Assembly: GCF_902459465.1 (NCBI RefSeq)
Contig: NC_047068.1
Span: 10,478,001-10,542,000 of the forward strand
Reading direction: 5' to 3'
From: Asterias rubens
Taxonomy: Eukaryota > Echinodermata > Asteroidea > Forcipulatida > Asteriidae
DNA length: 64,000 nt
Under the pieces are notes generated by a model that was not told the DNA's origin, searched no databases, and saw only the letters and a program-made list of their open reading frames with translations. Shown piece after piece: positions 1 through 13,700 of the stretch (position 1 is its first letter; every line of letters starts with the position of its first letter). The translations under genes and the position numbers were made by a program.

Positions 1-408
1 TATGTTTTTGGATTTGACTTTCGAATAAAATTAAGAATATTAATCTTGGTTTTTACCCATAACCGATGTGTGTTTGCACTGTGTACTCAGTTCTTTCCCG
101 AGTCCTGTGAAAAAATATCATGTTACTCGGGTGGGATTTGAACGCACGACCCTTGCAATTCTAGAGCAGTGTCAGATAATAATAAAAATAGACATAAACC
201 AGAATCAATTGGACTCAATTTGTTTAAATCATTCGCCCAATATACGGCTTAAACGGAAGCCTACTAATAGTGATATGAGAATATGTTTATTTCACAGATG
301 AATAGTTTCTTTGACATTAGGGTTTCAATCTTTTCTGATGGCCACGTGGCGGTCACAATGCAACAAAGTTGCAGCAGTCATCAGATATAGAATACCCAAA
401 CACGTGCC

Positions 409-968
409 CAGTTTCATAGAGCTGCTTAAAGGCAGTGGACACTATTGGTAATTGTCAAAGACTAGCCTTCACAGTTGGTGTATCTCAACATATTCATAAA
501 ATAACAAACCTGTGTAAATTTGAGCTCAATCGGTCATCGAAGTTGCGAGATAATAATGAAAGAAAAATAACACTTGTCAAACGAAGTTGTGTGCGTTTAG
601 ATGGTTGATTTCGAGACCTCAAGTTCTAAATCTGAGGTCTCGAAATCAAATTCGTGGAAATTTACTTCTTTCTCAAAAACTATGGCACTTCAGATGGAGC
701 CGTTTCTCACAATGTTTTATACCCTCAACCTCTCCCCATTACTCGCCACCAAGAAAGGTTGTAAGCCAATAATTATTTTGAGTAATTACCAATAGTGAAC
801 ACTGCCTTTAAGCACAAAAAGTAGCTAAGCGCAACAATTACAAAAATAAGGTTACCAGCCAATCTGCCTTCACAATTACAATCTGCGACTGGTATCCTGC
901 TCATTTCTGCTTAGCAGACAATTGTTAAGCAATGTTTTCTGCTTAAACAGCTCTATGAAATTGAGCCC
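409..968 (+). mobile_element. CATAGAGCTGCTTAAGCAC-type inverted-repeat element, interrupted
   Basis: Begins TTTCATAGAGCTGCTTAA and ends AAACAGCTCTATGAAATT. Related pieces occur at about 2502-2775, 12052-12175, 15083-15285, 19670-19858, 21437-21790, 27508-27775, 34845-34995, 49643-49885, 60512-60735 and 62345-62505. About 180 bases when not interrupted. No open frame. Confidence 0.75.
427..811 (+). mobile_element. TTAA-flanked inverted-repeat element, full copy nested in another element
   Basis: Ends AGGCAGTGGACACTATTGG and its near reverse complement, each flanked by TTAA. A short hairpin of TTTCGAGACCTCA lies at 609-646. The flanking bases (409-426 and 812-968) are the two halves of a CATAGAGCTGCTTAAGCAC-type element, so the insertion point is a TTAA. 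No coding capacity: a non-autonomous element. Confidence 0.8.
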
Positions 969-2972
969 TGGGGACGGGCTTCCGTACATAGCAACGCCTT
1001 AACCAATAAAGCATAGTGGTTTCGACTATCAGCATAAAGTGTTAATTACAAATCTACCGAAGGTAAAATATTTAAATCTTGACTGCAAATAAGACAAGTT
1101 TCAAGGAGACAGACAGTTAATTTGCTGAGGAGATCTCGGTCTAAAGACAATTGCCTTTTTTGTATCATCACTTTGTAGTTTAAATTTCTCATTAATGTAC
1201 ACAAGTAGACGCCATTTCAAAGCCCGCTATAAACGGCTAATTATGAGAGTCTACATTTACTTATCCATTGACTAATAAGGGCATTTAGTTTCAAGTCACG
1301 CTTCGGGCCGTCTCTCTGTCATTTTAGAACGCGGAGAATTTCAACAATCTGGTTCTTTAATCTTGAAATCGCATTCCCATCCATGAACCAATTAGAGAAG
1401 TCAAGTACATATACCGGCAGGCAGACATGAAGAGAGCAAGAGGGGAGTGGGAGCAGTGTATGGAGTTTAGTTGACCAATCGTATAAAGCTGTTATTTACG
1501 TAAACGTTAAAAAAAGGGACATTGCGAAACAAAGACAGTCATTTTTATGGTGTTTTTTTTTCTTTAAATATTTCCTTGCAACTTCAATGACCAATTGAGC
1601 CCTAATTTTCACAGGTTTGTTATTTTATGCATATGTCGGGATACACCATGGAGGTACACCAAGTGAGAATGCTGGTCTTTGGCAGTTACCAAACCTGTCC
1701 AGTGCCTTTATAAGCCCATTGTCACATGTTACGTTCATCATTATATGAATTTTTTTCAATTATTCTGTAAAATTTCACAACAGGAATATCAACATATTGT
1801 CAAGCAAGTGGTTTCTCTAGCTATAGTAGGACTATAGTCCCACGATAGCTTAATATACTTTCCAATAGATCGACTATTACGCATAAGAGAGGCGCAATTG
1901 TATACCAATTCCGAAGAGTGTGGGTCGTTCTCTAATTGTCAACTCGTCCATCATTGACTGTAGTGACATCAATCATGTCTTATTTACCTCGTGTGTCTTC
2001 ACTGAGTGCCCCTTTCCGACTGCTCTTCATCGGAGCAGCGGGTAGCGCACGATACATCACGGGGCGTCTGAGGTGTCACTACACGGCGTAACCGATCTGC
2101 TCGGCCCGCTGTAAAATACTTCTCCCCTCGGTAAATGATACACTATACTACCCGTCATGCCGTCGAGGGAGCCGTGGTGTGGCTCTAACTTCTACCTATT
2201 TTGTTTGTATCGTGATCGTAAATGGTTAAAACATAATTAAATTGTGCAACAAATCAAGATAAACTGCCAGTGACTGAAATATGAAGTTTGGGAAACGAAT
2301 TAGACATGTATGTAGCTTTTCTGTAAGGCCTCTAATAGCACTCTGAAGATAAAGGGCCGTGTGTAACAAAGAAACTTACTGGGGTAAATTTTGATTTGTA
2401 ATAATGGGAACGCCGTGGCTTTTGCGTTGAATGATAAAAAAAAATTCAACAAGAGACTTGACTCCCTTCCTTTATGTCTTTTTCAAAAGCAATTTTGTTA
2501 AACAAATCGCGCTAAGCAAATTGAGTTTTGCTTAGTTGGCATATAATAATAACAACGCGGCGACATTATGAATAGCATGGTATTTTGACTGATAGCCTGT
2601 TTCCGCCTCATTATATTTTCTGGGCTAAGCAGACAATAGTTCTTAACATATGTTTCTGCTTAGCAGAAATGAGCATGCTCGTGAGCAAAAATGAGCATTC
2701 TGCTATACAGAAAACATGTTACGAAATATTGTCACAAACTTAACTCTGGTAAGCATATTTGTTGTGCTAAGCTATTTTGTTTTGCGTTTGTGTCCATGCC
2801 ATAAAAAGAACCGTAGTCACGTTCGAAAGAACTTTTACTTGTATTGGCCCAAGGCAGAAATAGATCCAACACACTGACAACATTCCGTAATAACGTGTAA
2901 TTTGCACGATTGTTTCCTATACATCTTTTTGCTTAATAGTGAACAATTTTACTAGGCAATCAGGTGTCGTTT

Positions 2973-3099
2973 TCACAAAGAGCTATGGACTAGTCCTTAC
3001 CTTGGACTAGTTCTAAGAGATTACATATGAGTCCTAAGTTAGGACGACTCGTCCTAACTTGAGATAAAGACTAGTCTTACCTCTTTGTGAACTCCATCC
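2973..3099. mobile_element. Palindromic element, GGACTAGTCCTTA family
   Basis: TTCACAAAGAGCTATGGACT at the left and AGTCTTACCTCTTTGTGAAC at the right. Related copies at 6094-6210, 8497-8621 and 53130-53265; a remote one at 40985-41130. Confidence 0.65.
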
Positions 3100-3235
3100 A
3101 TGCTTTAATAGCTCGTCTTTAATATTTGTTTCCGCTAGTTTACAATGACAAGTGTACTCCAATAAAAAATATATATTTACCGGCTGATAAATTTTATGTA
3201 GATTTGCATTTTACAATGATGACTCCGGGTTGGTT

Positions 3236-3256
3236 GGGTGGGGGGGGGGGGGGGTA
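3236..3256 (+). repeat. Poly-G run of about 16
   Basis: Uninterrupted G run after TTGGTTGGGT. Other homopolymers: C16 near 16,188-16,203 and T15 followed by G10 near 36,065-36,095. Length may be unreliable in assemblies. Confidence 0.8.
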
Positions 3257-5129
3257 GACAATGGCTGTCACGCCCGGTAGCAACACCAAGCGCGTGCCAC
3301 ACGCTCAACACCTGTGGCGACCACTCGTAAAACGCCCCCGGTTTTTGTCACCGTTTTCAACTATCCATTCAAACACACCACGCGTGTATCTTTTTAGTCC
3401 AAGCACAAAAAAAACCTTATCAGTGTTTTCAGGCAGAAAATTAGTTCTCTTTTTTTTATGGAGCACATTTCGTTTTTGTTTCGAGTGTGCGTTATTGTAT
3501 GAGACGACGGGACTGTGGCAGTAGGCTGTCATTTCAAGTTGACACTGTTGATTTTTATCAGCACGTCTGTTTACAAACAATATAATGAGAGGGGGTTTTG
3601 ACAAATGGGGGTTTGGGGCGTTTATTTAGGGAGGCAGTTCTTTGTTCCTATTATATATATCAAATACTGTCTAGATACATAGTACAGTGTTTACTGTGAT
3701 GGTATATCTTACTACACTGGCTTCGTCTGATACATTATCATATAAAACGAAAAGACAAAAAACAATTAATACTTGATAATATTTAATAATACTAATAATA
3801 ATAGACAGTTCTTGTATAGCGCATAATTATTATCGTAATGTCTCCATATACGCTTTAATAGGAGAAAGAAATATGTTTGAAAAGGCAGAAAAAAAATGAA
3901 ATTAACTGTGATAACATTGATTGAACAAAATGTGTTCTAACCCAAGGTTTTATATTGATCAGTAGTTTCAGCAGCCTGTTTATTGACATTTTGAAGTAAA
4001 CTCTCCAAAAACGGAGCGACACCATATGAAGTATTAGTGATACATGGGGCTGACAGAAGATGTTTGTTCTTTGTAGATTTCTATTTGATCCAATGAAGTA
4101 ATTTTTTTCACGACTGGTTGAGTTTAAATCCATTAGTCTCCACAGCAGCCGTTTATTAGGCGCCTTTATATAATTCGCTGTGGTGTTTCTGTTCAACATC
4201 GCCTTAAGTGGTTTCCATGCTAACATTTATATACCACTTACATGACGCACAGTATACATCAAGTTTTCTGAACGAAAATGATAAGCCATTGACATTTTCT
4301 CTTTCCGTTTTAGAAGCAATATGTTACCCTAGTTAAAACAGAAAAGGGGGAAAAAAGGGTCTCATAAAGACTGGGGTGCTCCATAATAAGGAATTGTGTG
4401 TACAAAGTCTCTGGAGGTTCGTAAGTACAGTGACAAAGGAAAGAACAAAATACATGTAATGCGTGTCCCCATCAAACACACTATGTTCCCTTTGTATTCT
4501 GTACAAAATTGGCTTCCAAACTTCAAAAGAATTCTCGAGATTCCAAGACACGACACAAGAAGAGGGGTGCCCCCATGGCCCATACGGGAGCATGTCTACA
4601 ACCCACCCCCCCCCCCCTGTCTCAAGTGTGTGCCTTAGGGTCTCATGATGATTCTTCAGATGGTTTTACGGGGGGTACAAGCGAAAGGTAGTTTGAAGCA
4701 CGGTTAAAGTATTTGAACATTGTAATATACCCTCTGCGGCCCCCATATTACCAGGCATAATGTATACGTTGCCACGAGGTACCAAAAAGGGGCTAATCAA
4801 TTTCCAAAATGGTCCCCGTTTCACAAGTTGTTGTACTTACACGACACAAGCAACACCACAGAGGTTTTGGATGCGTCACCCCTAGCAACCAATTTGGGGT
4901 ACTTTTGTGTATATATTCTGAAGCTGATTGCCTCACTTGCCATGATCCTCAGGTACACACACGAGCTTAGCACACACTAATACTTGGTAAACCAGTGGGG
5001 GCTTGTGGCCCGATTAGCCCCACTGACAGATTGCTCGCTCTTGTCACACGGTCGTCAAGTACAAGCAATTCCCTCTCGCTGATGAAGATCCCGAGTCCAT
5101 TCCCAGTCCATTTTTTGTGTTTCATCTCT

Positions 5130-5770
5130 CTCCCCTCGTAAAGCGGCTCTCCTTAGGGACCTACATCACTCAAGCTTTACCTCCATTAATCAACTACCGG
5201 CTAAATAGCCTGTCAAAAACACATCTCGTGGTTTTTATTTTGTATAATAATAACATGGTTGGTGGTGTGGGTGTTTGTGTGTAATTTACCGTTGAGTGTG
5301 ATGTGATAAACAGCGGAATGGTGATAATATGAACTGGTGGAAAAACCGACACTGCAGTAGCCCGGGAATTTCCAAGATGGTCCTCTGTACGGATACCGGC
5401 AACGGAGGAGTCCTGGCCGGCAAACTCGCTCGCCCGGCCGCCTCAAGATTCCACCAGTAGAGAGGGTCGAGCGAGTGAAAAAAATATAGACGATGCCTGA
5501 TCAGTTAAAATTGAAGACACGCAGCAACTTCATTTCAAGCTCTCTCGATGAGCAAAGCGCGTTCTCCTTTTTTTTTTTTAGATGAGTATATCTCAAAGCC
5601 ACACTTGGCTGTTTCTCCACACAGCGCCAATGCATCGTCGGATCAAAGCCACCCGACGTCATTTTGGCGGGAACTGCAGGACAGCTTCAAGTATGGCGGG
5701 AAATGTAGAAGCATGAGAGGTTACATGGAAATATGAAGATGGCGAACTCGCGGCGTGATTAATGGGCGAC
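5130..5770. promoter_or_regulatory. GC-rich patch, possible promoter of an unseen gene
   Basis: CpG-rich segments (5,380-5,450 and 5,690-5,770) in AT-rich DNA include AAGATGGCGAACTCGCGG on the plus strand, which resembles a YY1-type downstream promoter site. No exon could be chained to it. Could equally be a transposon core. Confidence 0.2.
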
Positions 5771-7154
5771 TTGGGTGTATATTTGCCTAGTTCCAGAACA
5801 GCTAAACCGTGTCACAATCAAAACTCTGCGTGTGTATCATTACAAAATGGATAGTTATGTTGCCATGGTATTTTGGCGCGGTAAATTTTCCTTTGCGGTT
5901 GTATATCGAATAACGATGATGGTTATTTATAACCTGGCTAGTCGGTGAAAGTGGAGCAACGTGGAGCCTTTCTAATAACTGATATTCAAATATTGTTAGT
6001 TGATTGTTTGTGTCTTGCCTCAATGAATGATACCAGAAAGTAGACAAGTCTTACCTTTATTGCTTTCTTTATTACAATATACACACGGGTCGATCTCACA
6101 AAGAGTTAGGACTAGTCCTTACTTAGGACTCTTAACGCTAGTCTAAGTTATGAATGGTTAGGACGAGTGACTCGATATAAGACTAGTCTTAACTCTTTTT
6201 GAAATCCACTCCTATACTGATAACATCATGGTTTGTTTACTGCGTTGCTGATTATAAAGTGATGTGACTGGGTACTGCATTTCCGACAGTTGTATTAGAG
6301 ACACACAATCAAAGCTTCAGGGTCAGATTTGACCCGGATCCCGTAGGATCTGACCCAATTCTGTGCGGAATCTGTGCAATAATTTCACATTTATTATGAT
6401 TCGTTAACCATTTCCAGATCAGCTTGATCAGACCATGTGACCTGGACCCCACAGGATCTGACACATTTCTTGCTCAGTGACCCGGAACTACGGTGTCAAA
6501 ATGCCACAGAGTTGAGTCAAACTGATTCCGAATCCGAGCATTATTTTAATATTTTCCAGGTCAGCCGGATCAGATCATGTGACTCGGAATCCGGAGCTAC
6601 TTTTTTGTGAATCGTTTCTCATTCTTCTGCAAATTGGTAATCAAAATGTGACGTCACCAGGATGACAGGTCTATTATGCTCACATTTATTTTACAGATAC
6701 ATGTTGTGTTTTCTACCTTTGATTGTTTTAGTTAAAGTATACGGAAAATAGTTTAGTTGGCACTAACTAAATAAAAACACAAATAATCATTGGAGTTATT
6801 TTTATATTAGAGAGAGGTATATTTTACACGTGATTTCATGCGTTCCAAATAAAACTACCCATGGCACTAAATTCGCGTTTTCCTGTTCTTAAAACTTCAA
6901 AGCTCTACGACAATTCCTAAATAAAACATATTTAATGGGACCTATTTAATTGTACTTAAACATTGTAACATTGGTATACTTTGATGAAGAGAAAACTATT
7001 TACAAAATCATGTAAAACTTTCGCCTGCTGATACATTGTCGAGGTTGCACAAAATTCTTTGATAAAGTCGAATATTTATAGCCTATAATTACAACTTCAC
7101 ATCCTTTCTATTCTCTGGGGTACGGGGAAAAAAAACATAAAGTAAATTGTTCCT

Positions 7155-7457
7155 TTTTTAACGACACTGGACAATATTGGTAATTACTCAAATTAATTGT
7201 AAGCATAAGAACTTACTCCGCAACGAGCGATGGAAAGCTGTCGATAGTATAAATCATTGTGAGAAATGATAATAAAAGACTTCCGCTGAAGCCCTTTATT
7301 ATGAATCTGAAAGCAAAACAGGGGTGTTTTTCTTTCATTATGCTCTTGCAAGTTCGATGACAAATGTTCACATGTTTGTTATTTTATGCATATATTGGGA
7401 TACACCAAATGAGAATTCTAGTCTTTGACAGTAACCAAACGTGTCCAGTGCCTTTAA
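7155..7457 (-). mobile_element. TTAA-type element, partial, just past the coiled-coil gene
   Basis: Same family as 427-811, reverse orientation, with both ends recognisable and an internal deletion. It starts within about 55 bases of the stop codon and carries AATAAA motifs on the gene's strand. Confidence 0.65.
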
Positions 7458-7510
7458 ATGTAAAAAGGATGCCTCATCCAGTTACTAAAAATATTTGAAT
7501 TGAAAACAAA

Positions 7511-7516
7511 TTTATT
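7511..7516 (-). terminator. AATAAA overlapping the stop codon of the coiled-coil gene
   Basis: Minus strand AATAAA contains the TAA stop. Used as a poly(A) signal it would give almost no 3' UTR; other AATAAA copies lie downstream, for example near 7,294-7,300 inside a TTAA-type element. Which is used cannot be told. Confidence 0.35.
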
Positions 7517-7728
7517 TGTTTGGGCCATCGTCTACTGCATTAGACGAGCCCTCCTCGAGCCCAGTGATGGTCCCTGAGCGTAGAGACTGGCGGTCGCTAA
7601 AGGGTTGTCCAGAGCGACTGTGCCCCGCTACCGATGCCCGGCGACTGGTTGGGGCCACGGAGGTCCGACGGCTGGGTCTTTGTCGAGCCGGTAACTTCTT
7701 ACGGAGAGTCTTCATGGTCTTCAACCAC
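7512..7728 (-). CDS. Coding exon 20, basic tail and stop
   Basis: Acceptor CCACAACAG at 7729. Enters in phase 2 (TG plus G makes Trp): WWLKTMKTLRKKLPARQRP, then SRRTSVAPTSRRASVAGHS, ending in an acidic DDGPNK and TAA at 7512-7514. GC-rich. SRRTSV and SRRASV repeat the SRRSSV motif of exon 19. Confidence 0.9.
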
Positions 7729-10700
7729 CTGTTGTGGAAAAAAAGATCAAAACAAATTATTACCTGATAATGAATTAAATTTAAACAAAATTATGACAAT
7801 AATAAATTGTAAAAAATGTAATTCAGACAAGACAAATTATAACCTGGAAATGAGCTATATATAAACAAGATTGTGACAATAATGTAAAAACCCACCTATT
7901 GTGCAAACAAAATGTAGTAACGACTTTTAAATTAACTCTGTCCATATTTTGGGGGAAATTTATGAAACTTTTGATTTGGATTAACAGGCTTTCGAGCTAC
8001 AGTGTTTAATTATACTTTTGTTAATCGTTACGATTATTTTGAGTAATATTACCAATAGTGTCCAGTGCCTTTAAACCACGGGACAGACGGATTAGAAGCA
8101 AAAGTTGGGAAAACACTTACCAGTATGCATTGTAAATGCTATATCGATTGATACCAGGCGTGCTATGGATGTCATTTGCTCCATCGGAGTCTTTGACAAA
8201 CATAGCAGGACCTTTGTTCCGTGGAGTCCGTAGCGGTGTCTTATTGGATACTTTGGATCCGGGGGGACCGCGGCTCCGGGCTCCGGTCGGGCCTTTTCCC
8301 CCTCGCTGGGGGTTCACGCTGGAACGTCTTGAATTAGACGGCTGCTGATCATCTGTGGGAGAAAGGAGGAACAATAAAATGACATCATCTCGAGTATCTG
8401 GTTGTTTTACTTAAAACGCCAAATAATTTTTGTTTCAATATTTGAAACTAATGGAAGGCCTTATTTTTTCTCCTTTTTTGAATGGCCGCACGATACACTT
8501 TTTCATAAAGACTTGTTATGACTAGTCTTCTCGTCCTAACTAAGGTGCCTTTAATTAACTCTTTGGACTAGTCCTAAAGTCCTGAGTTAGGACTGTTTTT
8601 GTGAAACCGACCCCAGACCCAAGTTCTAAAGGTGAATTGACCAACCTTGTTTGCTCTTTGAACCACCGTCATCCCCGCTTTGCTTGACGGGGCTTTTCGT
8701 CCCTCCTCCCGGCGCGGTTCCAGCAGCCCCAACGCCGGTACCACCACTGACAATATCAGCTATTTCTTTCTTGATCTAAAACATGAATGGAAACATTTTG
8801 ATAAATACAATGGGATTTATTTTAGGATTCTAAATTATAGAATTTAAGGATTCTGCTAAGGATAGATAGGACTATGACCACCTATTTATTTCTTGAGGTT
8901 AAATACAATAAGGATACATTTTGATAAATACATTTTTTGTTTAAAGATTGGCATGTCATAGGAGGTGGTCCCCCGTATATTGCAGCCCATCAACCAGTAG
9001 ACCTACAGGTACCAGACCACCGAACACCACAATTGGTATGAGGTTATATTAGGGCCTACTACACAGTAAACCACATAAGCAGTACTAGTAGGCCTGCATA
9101 GAAACGTCCATGATAAAATAATGCCTAGTGGTTTGGCGGCAAATTACGGCAGGTTATAATGTTTGCATGTGGGTATTATAATATACTTGCATAAATATGC
9201 AGCAGGAGCTGACAACATTTTTGCTCGGGTGGCAATATTTAGATTTTCTTAAAATGCCATTTCTGAATTTTCTTTAAAAAAACAATACATGAAGTTTATT
9301 ACCTGCTAGTAATTAATATACGAAAGATCAAGTTGAAAATAAAAAAATATTTAATCTAACAAAATAGGCCTACGGGAAACATTTTATTTAGGCCTACTCC
9401 GAGTTGAAACATTATAAAAAGTCAGACACACTGTTACGTTAGTATAGTGTAATGTTCACTCACTCAAAACCATAATATGTTCGGCAAAACAGTTATAATA
9501 CAAAATCTCACAAATTGCACAAAAAAAGATAGACCAACAACCAAACATGTATCTTTTAAAATGGCCGTGTTGAAACACACACCCAATTTTGTTTGATACA
9601 CGACTACCAACCACCTTCAGATTCCAGAGTGCTAAGATTCAACAAACAGAAATATCAACGGGTTAAATAGAACCATGGAGGATCTAGGAAGGAAATACAG
9701 GACTTATAAGAGGGGGAAAACGTCGATGTCAGTTTATGTACAGGGTAAATTGGCAGTGAAAAAGCTGCACGCTCCGGCACTTACGACAGCTATTACTGCA
9801 TTGATCCTTGGGTAAATGTCAATAAATGCGAGTGAATTCTAACAGGACTCATGTACAATATCGGCTTTCACGAGACCCGCCTGACGGTTGATACACTGTA
9901 CGACAATGATTTACTATTCATTCCGTTTTAGGGTTAAAGGGACGGTTTGGTAGTCACTCTTTAAAATTAATGACAATCAAAACTGTTGGTTAGAAGATGT
10001 AGAAACATACAGCAGCTTTCGATGGTATAAAGGATTTTGAAAAAACATCTTACTTGTAAGTAATGGAATGAATAAAATTCAACTTGAAGGCTGATACATC
10101 ACTTATTAACATATAATCAAATTTGTAAAAGTACATGGACTAAGCCACTAAATTAAAACAAACATTCGAGAGAATAATGTGGTTGTGTAAAAAGTTAACA
10201 GTTTTTTGCCCCAAATTTGAACCTGAGAAGCATTATTGCTCAGACTGTGTATTTCTATAAGGGAATAATTCTTCCTGCGTGGACATATTATTCGCTCAGT
10301 TTTTCGGCGATATTTCGAAAAACAAAACCACCTTTAAAAATTAAAATTGTTCACGATTTAGTTTTCATTTGAATTACCCTTTTTGGGATCTAATACAGAT
10401 TATTGTATTGTATTGTATATATCTACACATGTAATATATAGGATTAAAACAATCAAACGGTTCCAAAAAAACAAATATATAATAGGATAAAGGTGCAATG
10501 TACCGTTGGGTAACGGTAGAAAGCGTTTCAACTTTGAAATATTATACCTTTTTGAGTAAAACAAAGGCGATACATATAACGGAAAACAATTTTTTTGATT
10601 TTTCGAGAAAATGTGAATTTGTGGTTGTAGGAACTATATGAAAGATCGCATCAACCTGTTTACATGTGTCAGACGTGTTGTGCAAAAATCATTGCAAAAG

Positions 10701-13700
10701 GTAACGTTTTCTTATATGTAGCCGAAAAATCCGGAGCGGTTATGGTATGTCCACGCAGGAAGAATAATCTGCAATTGGAACATAAAATCTGACACAAAAA
10801 ATTTTGGGGGATAAATAAACCCCTTACTTTGAAGTGAGTCTGTTTCTCAAAATGCTTTGTACCATCGAAAGTTGTAGTACATGTGTATAGGCCTATAGTT
10901 GTCACCAAATAGGGGTTTTCGCCATTAATTTTAAGAGGGTACATTTTAAAATTGACATACATATTATTGCCTGTATATGATTTGTTACTGTGGAAACAAA
11001 ATAAACCTTGAAAAACCTTGAAAACCTTAGAGTGATTACCGAACGTAAACCTTCCCTTTAAGGCATACACAGCCACACTGGTTGCACTTTCGTAACCGCG
11101 CACCCGGGTCCAACATGTTTGTACGAAACGCAGCAAGCCTGCATCCATTCAGACCGGGCAGGGCAAGACGAAGCACCCCGTCTGGATGTCGCTAGAGACG
11201 GCGCAGCTGATCGTGGTATCCAGACAAAATACAAGTGTGCCCGTATAGGGGAGACAAGGAGGGTAAACAAAAGTGCAAAAGTCAGAGCTGTGTGTCTTGA
11301 AGGGAGTTGTAGAAGTTTTCAAAGCAATTTAATAAAAGAACAGTTTATGTTTGCGTGAACTGACTGCAAACAGAATATTTGAAACTGATAAAGCGTTTTG
11401 AAACTAATGTGACCATTTGTAAAAAAAAAAATACATAATATGGTTAGAACGAAAGTTGTATAAAATGATCCACACAAGTAGGTCTCGAAATTGCATGGTT
11501 TTCCTTGTAGTTGTGAGCTGAACTTACACAGCACGCCATTTTGTGCAGTCAAATATTGACTCCACAAAATGACGGGACGCGTTAGTTCGCAAAGAAAGTT
11601 AAAGGAAAACCGTGCAATTTCGAGGCAAATTTGTTGGAAACGTTATATTCTACTTTTAAAACATCTTTCTAAACATGCATTGTCATAACAAACGCCCTTT
11701 TAAAGACCAACTTTATTTGGTCCTTTAAAGTATTGGCACATGTAGGGCGCCCTCTGTCACATATCGGGGCATGGAAAATCAGGGGAAGTAGGGAATTAAG
11801 TTTATCTGAAAATAAATTCTACATGCAATTAAAACGTTTCAAAAATATTTTTAAATAATTACCTTTTAGATGGCTGGTTCACTCACTGATGATACCTGTA
11901 TACAATCTACTAATAAAATACTTCAATATCAAAATGTAAAGTTATGCAACAACAAAAAGCAATAATAAATCAGTGGAAATACACCAATACAAGATACAAG
12001 ATAACAAACATGATGAACACTTAGAATTATGAATATGAATGAAGTTAGTAAGCGTAAATATTTGCTTAGCATAACATAATTTGCTTCGCGTTTAGCTAGG
12101 TTACCAGCCAAAATGCCATGAAACTGCGCTACTGGTTCCCTGCTAATTTTCTGCTCGGCACATCAATTTGAATAGCAGAATAAATATTGACACAATGTCG
12201 ATAATTAGTGGAAGATTTTGTTTTTATTTTCATTCCTTGAGGAAGAAACACCACATAAATATTCTACAATTCTTGCATTAGTAAATATTAAATAAATTAA
12301 TAATAAAAAAATTCTGAACACTGAACACAAATTCTATTGATATACAGTCTGGTTACACGTAGAACACTAATCAAAGTGGTCATGGCGGAGACAAATGCTT
12401 TGCCTTTTAAGAGTTGCACTTTTGCTGTGTTTAAATCGCTCGGTGGTCATAAATATTGTTATCTGTGTCCCTTATACAGTCTGAGCAAGAAAAATAGTAC
12501 ATTTGTCATATATTAATTAACTTTCTTGCATTAAAATTGTTACAAGGCACAAACAGATTTCATATTTATATCAAAAAATGTACACTTTGGTGAAGAGAGA
12601 TGATGTAATTGTAGTAAATATAGAACGGTCATCTTTCATCAAACTAAATAATATTATATCAATAGAAGGAAAATAAATAAATATATACATTTAAAGAGAA
12701 TTCTTTGGAAGTTTTAGATGGGGGAACAAAATATTGGAAACTGAAAATGGAATTTGAATCGGTTTAAAGTCTTTGAAATTCATGTCTAGAAAACACACAA
12801 CCAACCAAAAAACAGTGTCTGTAGAAACAATCATCAATTTGTTGGTACTCAAATGGCAATTGGTTCTCCATATCAGTGTTGTAGCTATGGTGGGCGGTGG
12901 GCGGTGCTTGGCAGGCCTGACCAGAACCAACAAATTCCACTCAGCACTCTGAGCAAAATACACTGCGCTGCCCAGCACAAATTTCCCCCAGATTGCACTT
13001 CATCAATGATGGCCTTATATCTAAACATGAATAATTTTGTTCAACCGCTCGCCCTTTGTGGACTAAATTGGGTTTAGAGCCAACCACTAAAATTGGTCTA
13101 GCTACAACACTGGTCCATTTGTAGCATGGTGTGCACCCCAACCCTCTCCTATTGTGTCTTCACTGCATCTTGGGAACCTCATAAACAGACCATGTAACCT
13201 CTGTGTACAATCCAGGGTTCTCCTGGCAGGCGAGATACTATACACTGGTCATTATGGGTAACTTTACATTTAGTGTCATATTGTAGACAAAATTAAGGAG
13301 TTAATTGGGAGGGGGTAGAGGTAGTGTAATTAAGGGTGTGTGGACTGAATAATAATAATAATAATAATAATAGTGGCTTCTTATATAGTGCACATATAAT
13401 AACAATCATATTCGTCACTCAGTGACCTAAAGGCACTTTAACAAACAGTTTTTCTTGCAAGGTATGTGAGACTCAATTTGAATTATGAGATCTAATCCTT
13501 AGCACCATGTAATGGTTTACAAGGTCATGTGGCGCAATATGCTGCCAATCCAGCCAGGAACACCGGGGCGAACCCCTTCTCTCATCGATAAGTGCACTGG
13601 GTTCTTTTTTACGTGCGTTACACAAAACACAGGACCAACGGCTTTACGTCCCATCCAAAGGACGAAGCAATGGTTAAGTGTCTTGCTTAAGGACACAAGT

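Larger units (their letters stand above)
1..7510. other. Intergenic, no gene recognised
   Basis: No exon chain was found on either strand. It holds part of a SINE at 1-300, nested mobile elements at 409-968, a partial TTAA-type element near 1,550-1,711, palindromic copies at 2973-3099 and 6094-6210, a G16 run near 3,240, a degenerate tandem duplication (units with GATCAGACCATGTGAC-like cores) at 6310-6610, and a TTAA-type element at 7155-7457. 2,000-2,200 is slightly GC-rich without a recognisable product. Confidence 0.6.

Noticed and set aside
3261..3604. Overlapping open frames of 87 and 99 codons on opposite strands
   Set aside because: They follow a poly-G run, have no similarity I can name, and cannot both be real; no supporting signals.
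10669..11148. Minus-strand open frame of 159 codons
   Set aside because: It covers the right arm of the 9935-11060 palindrome; the protein has no recognisable family.
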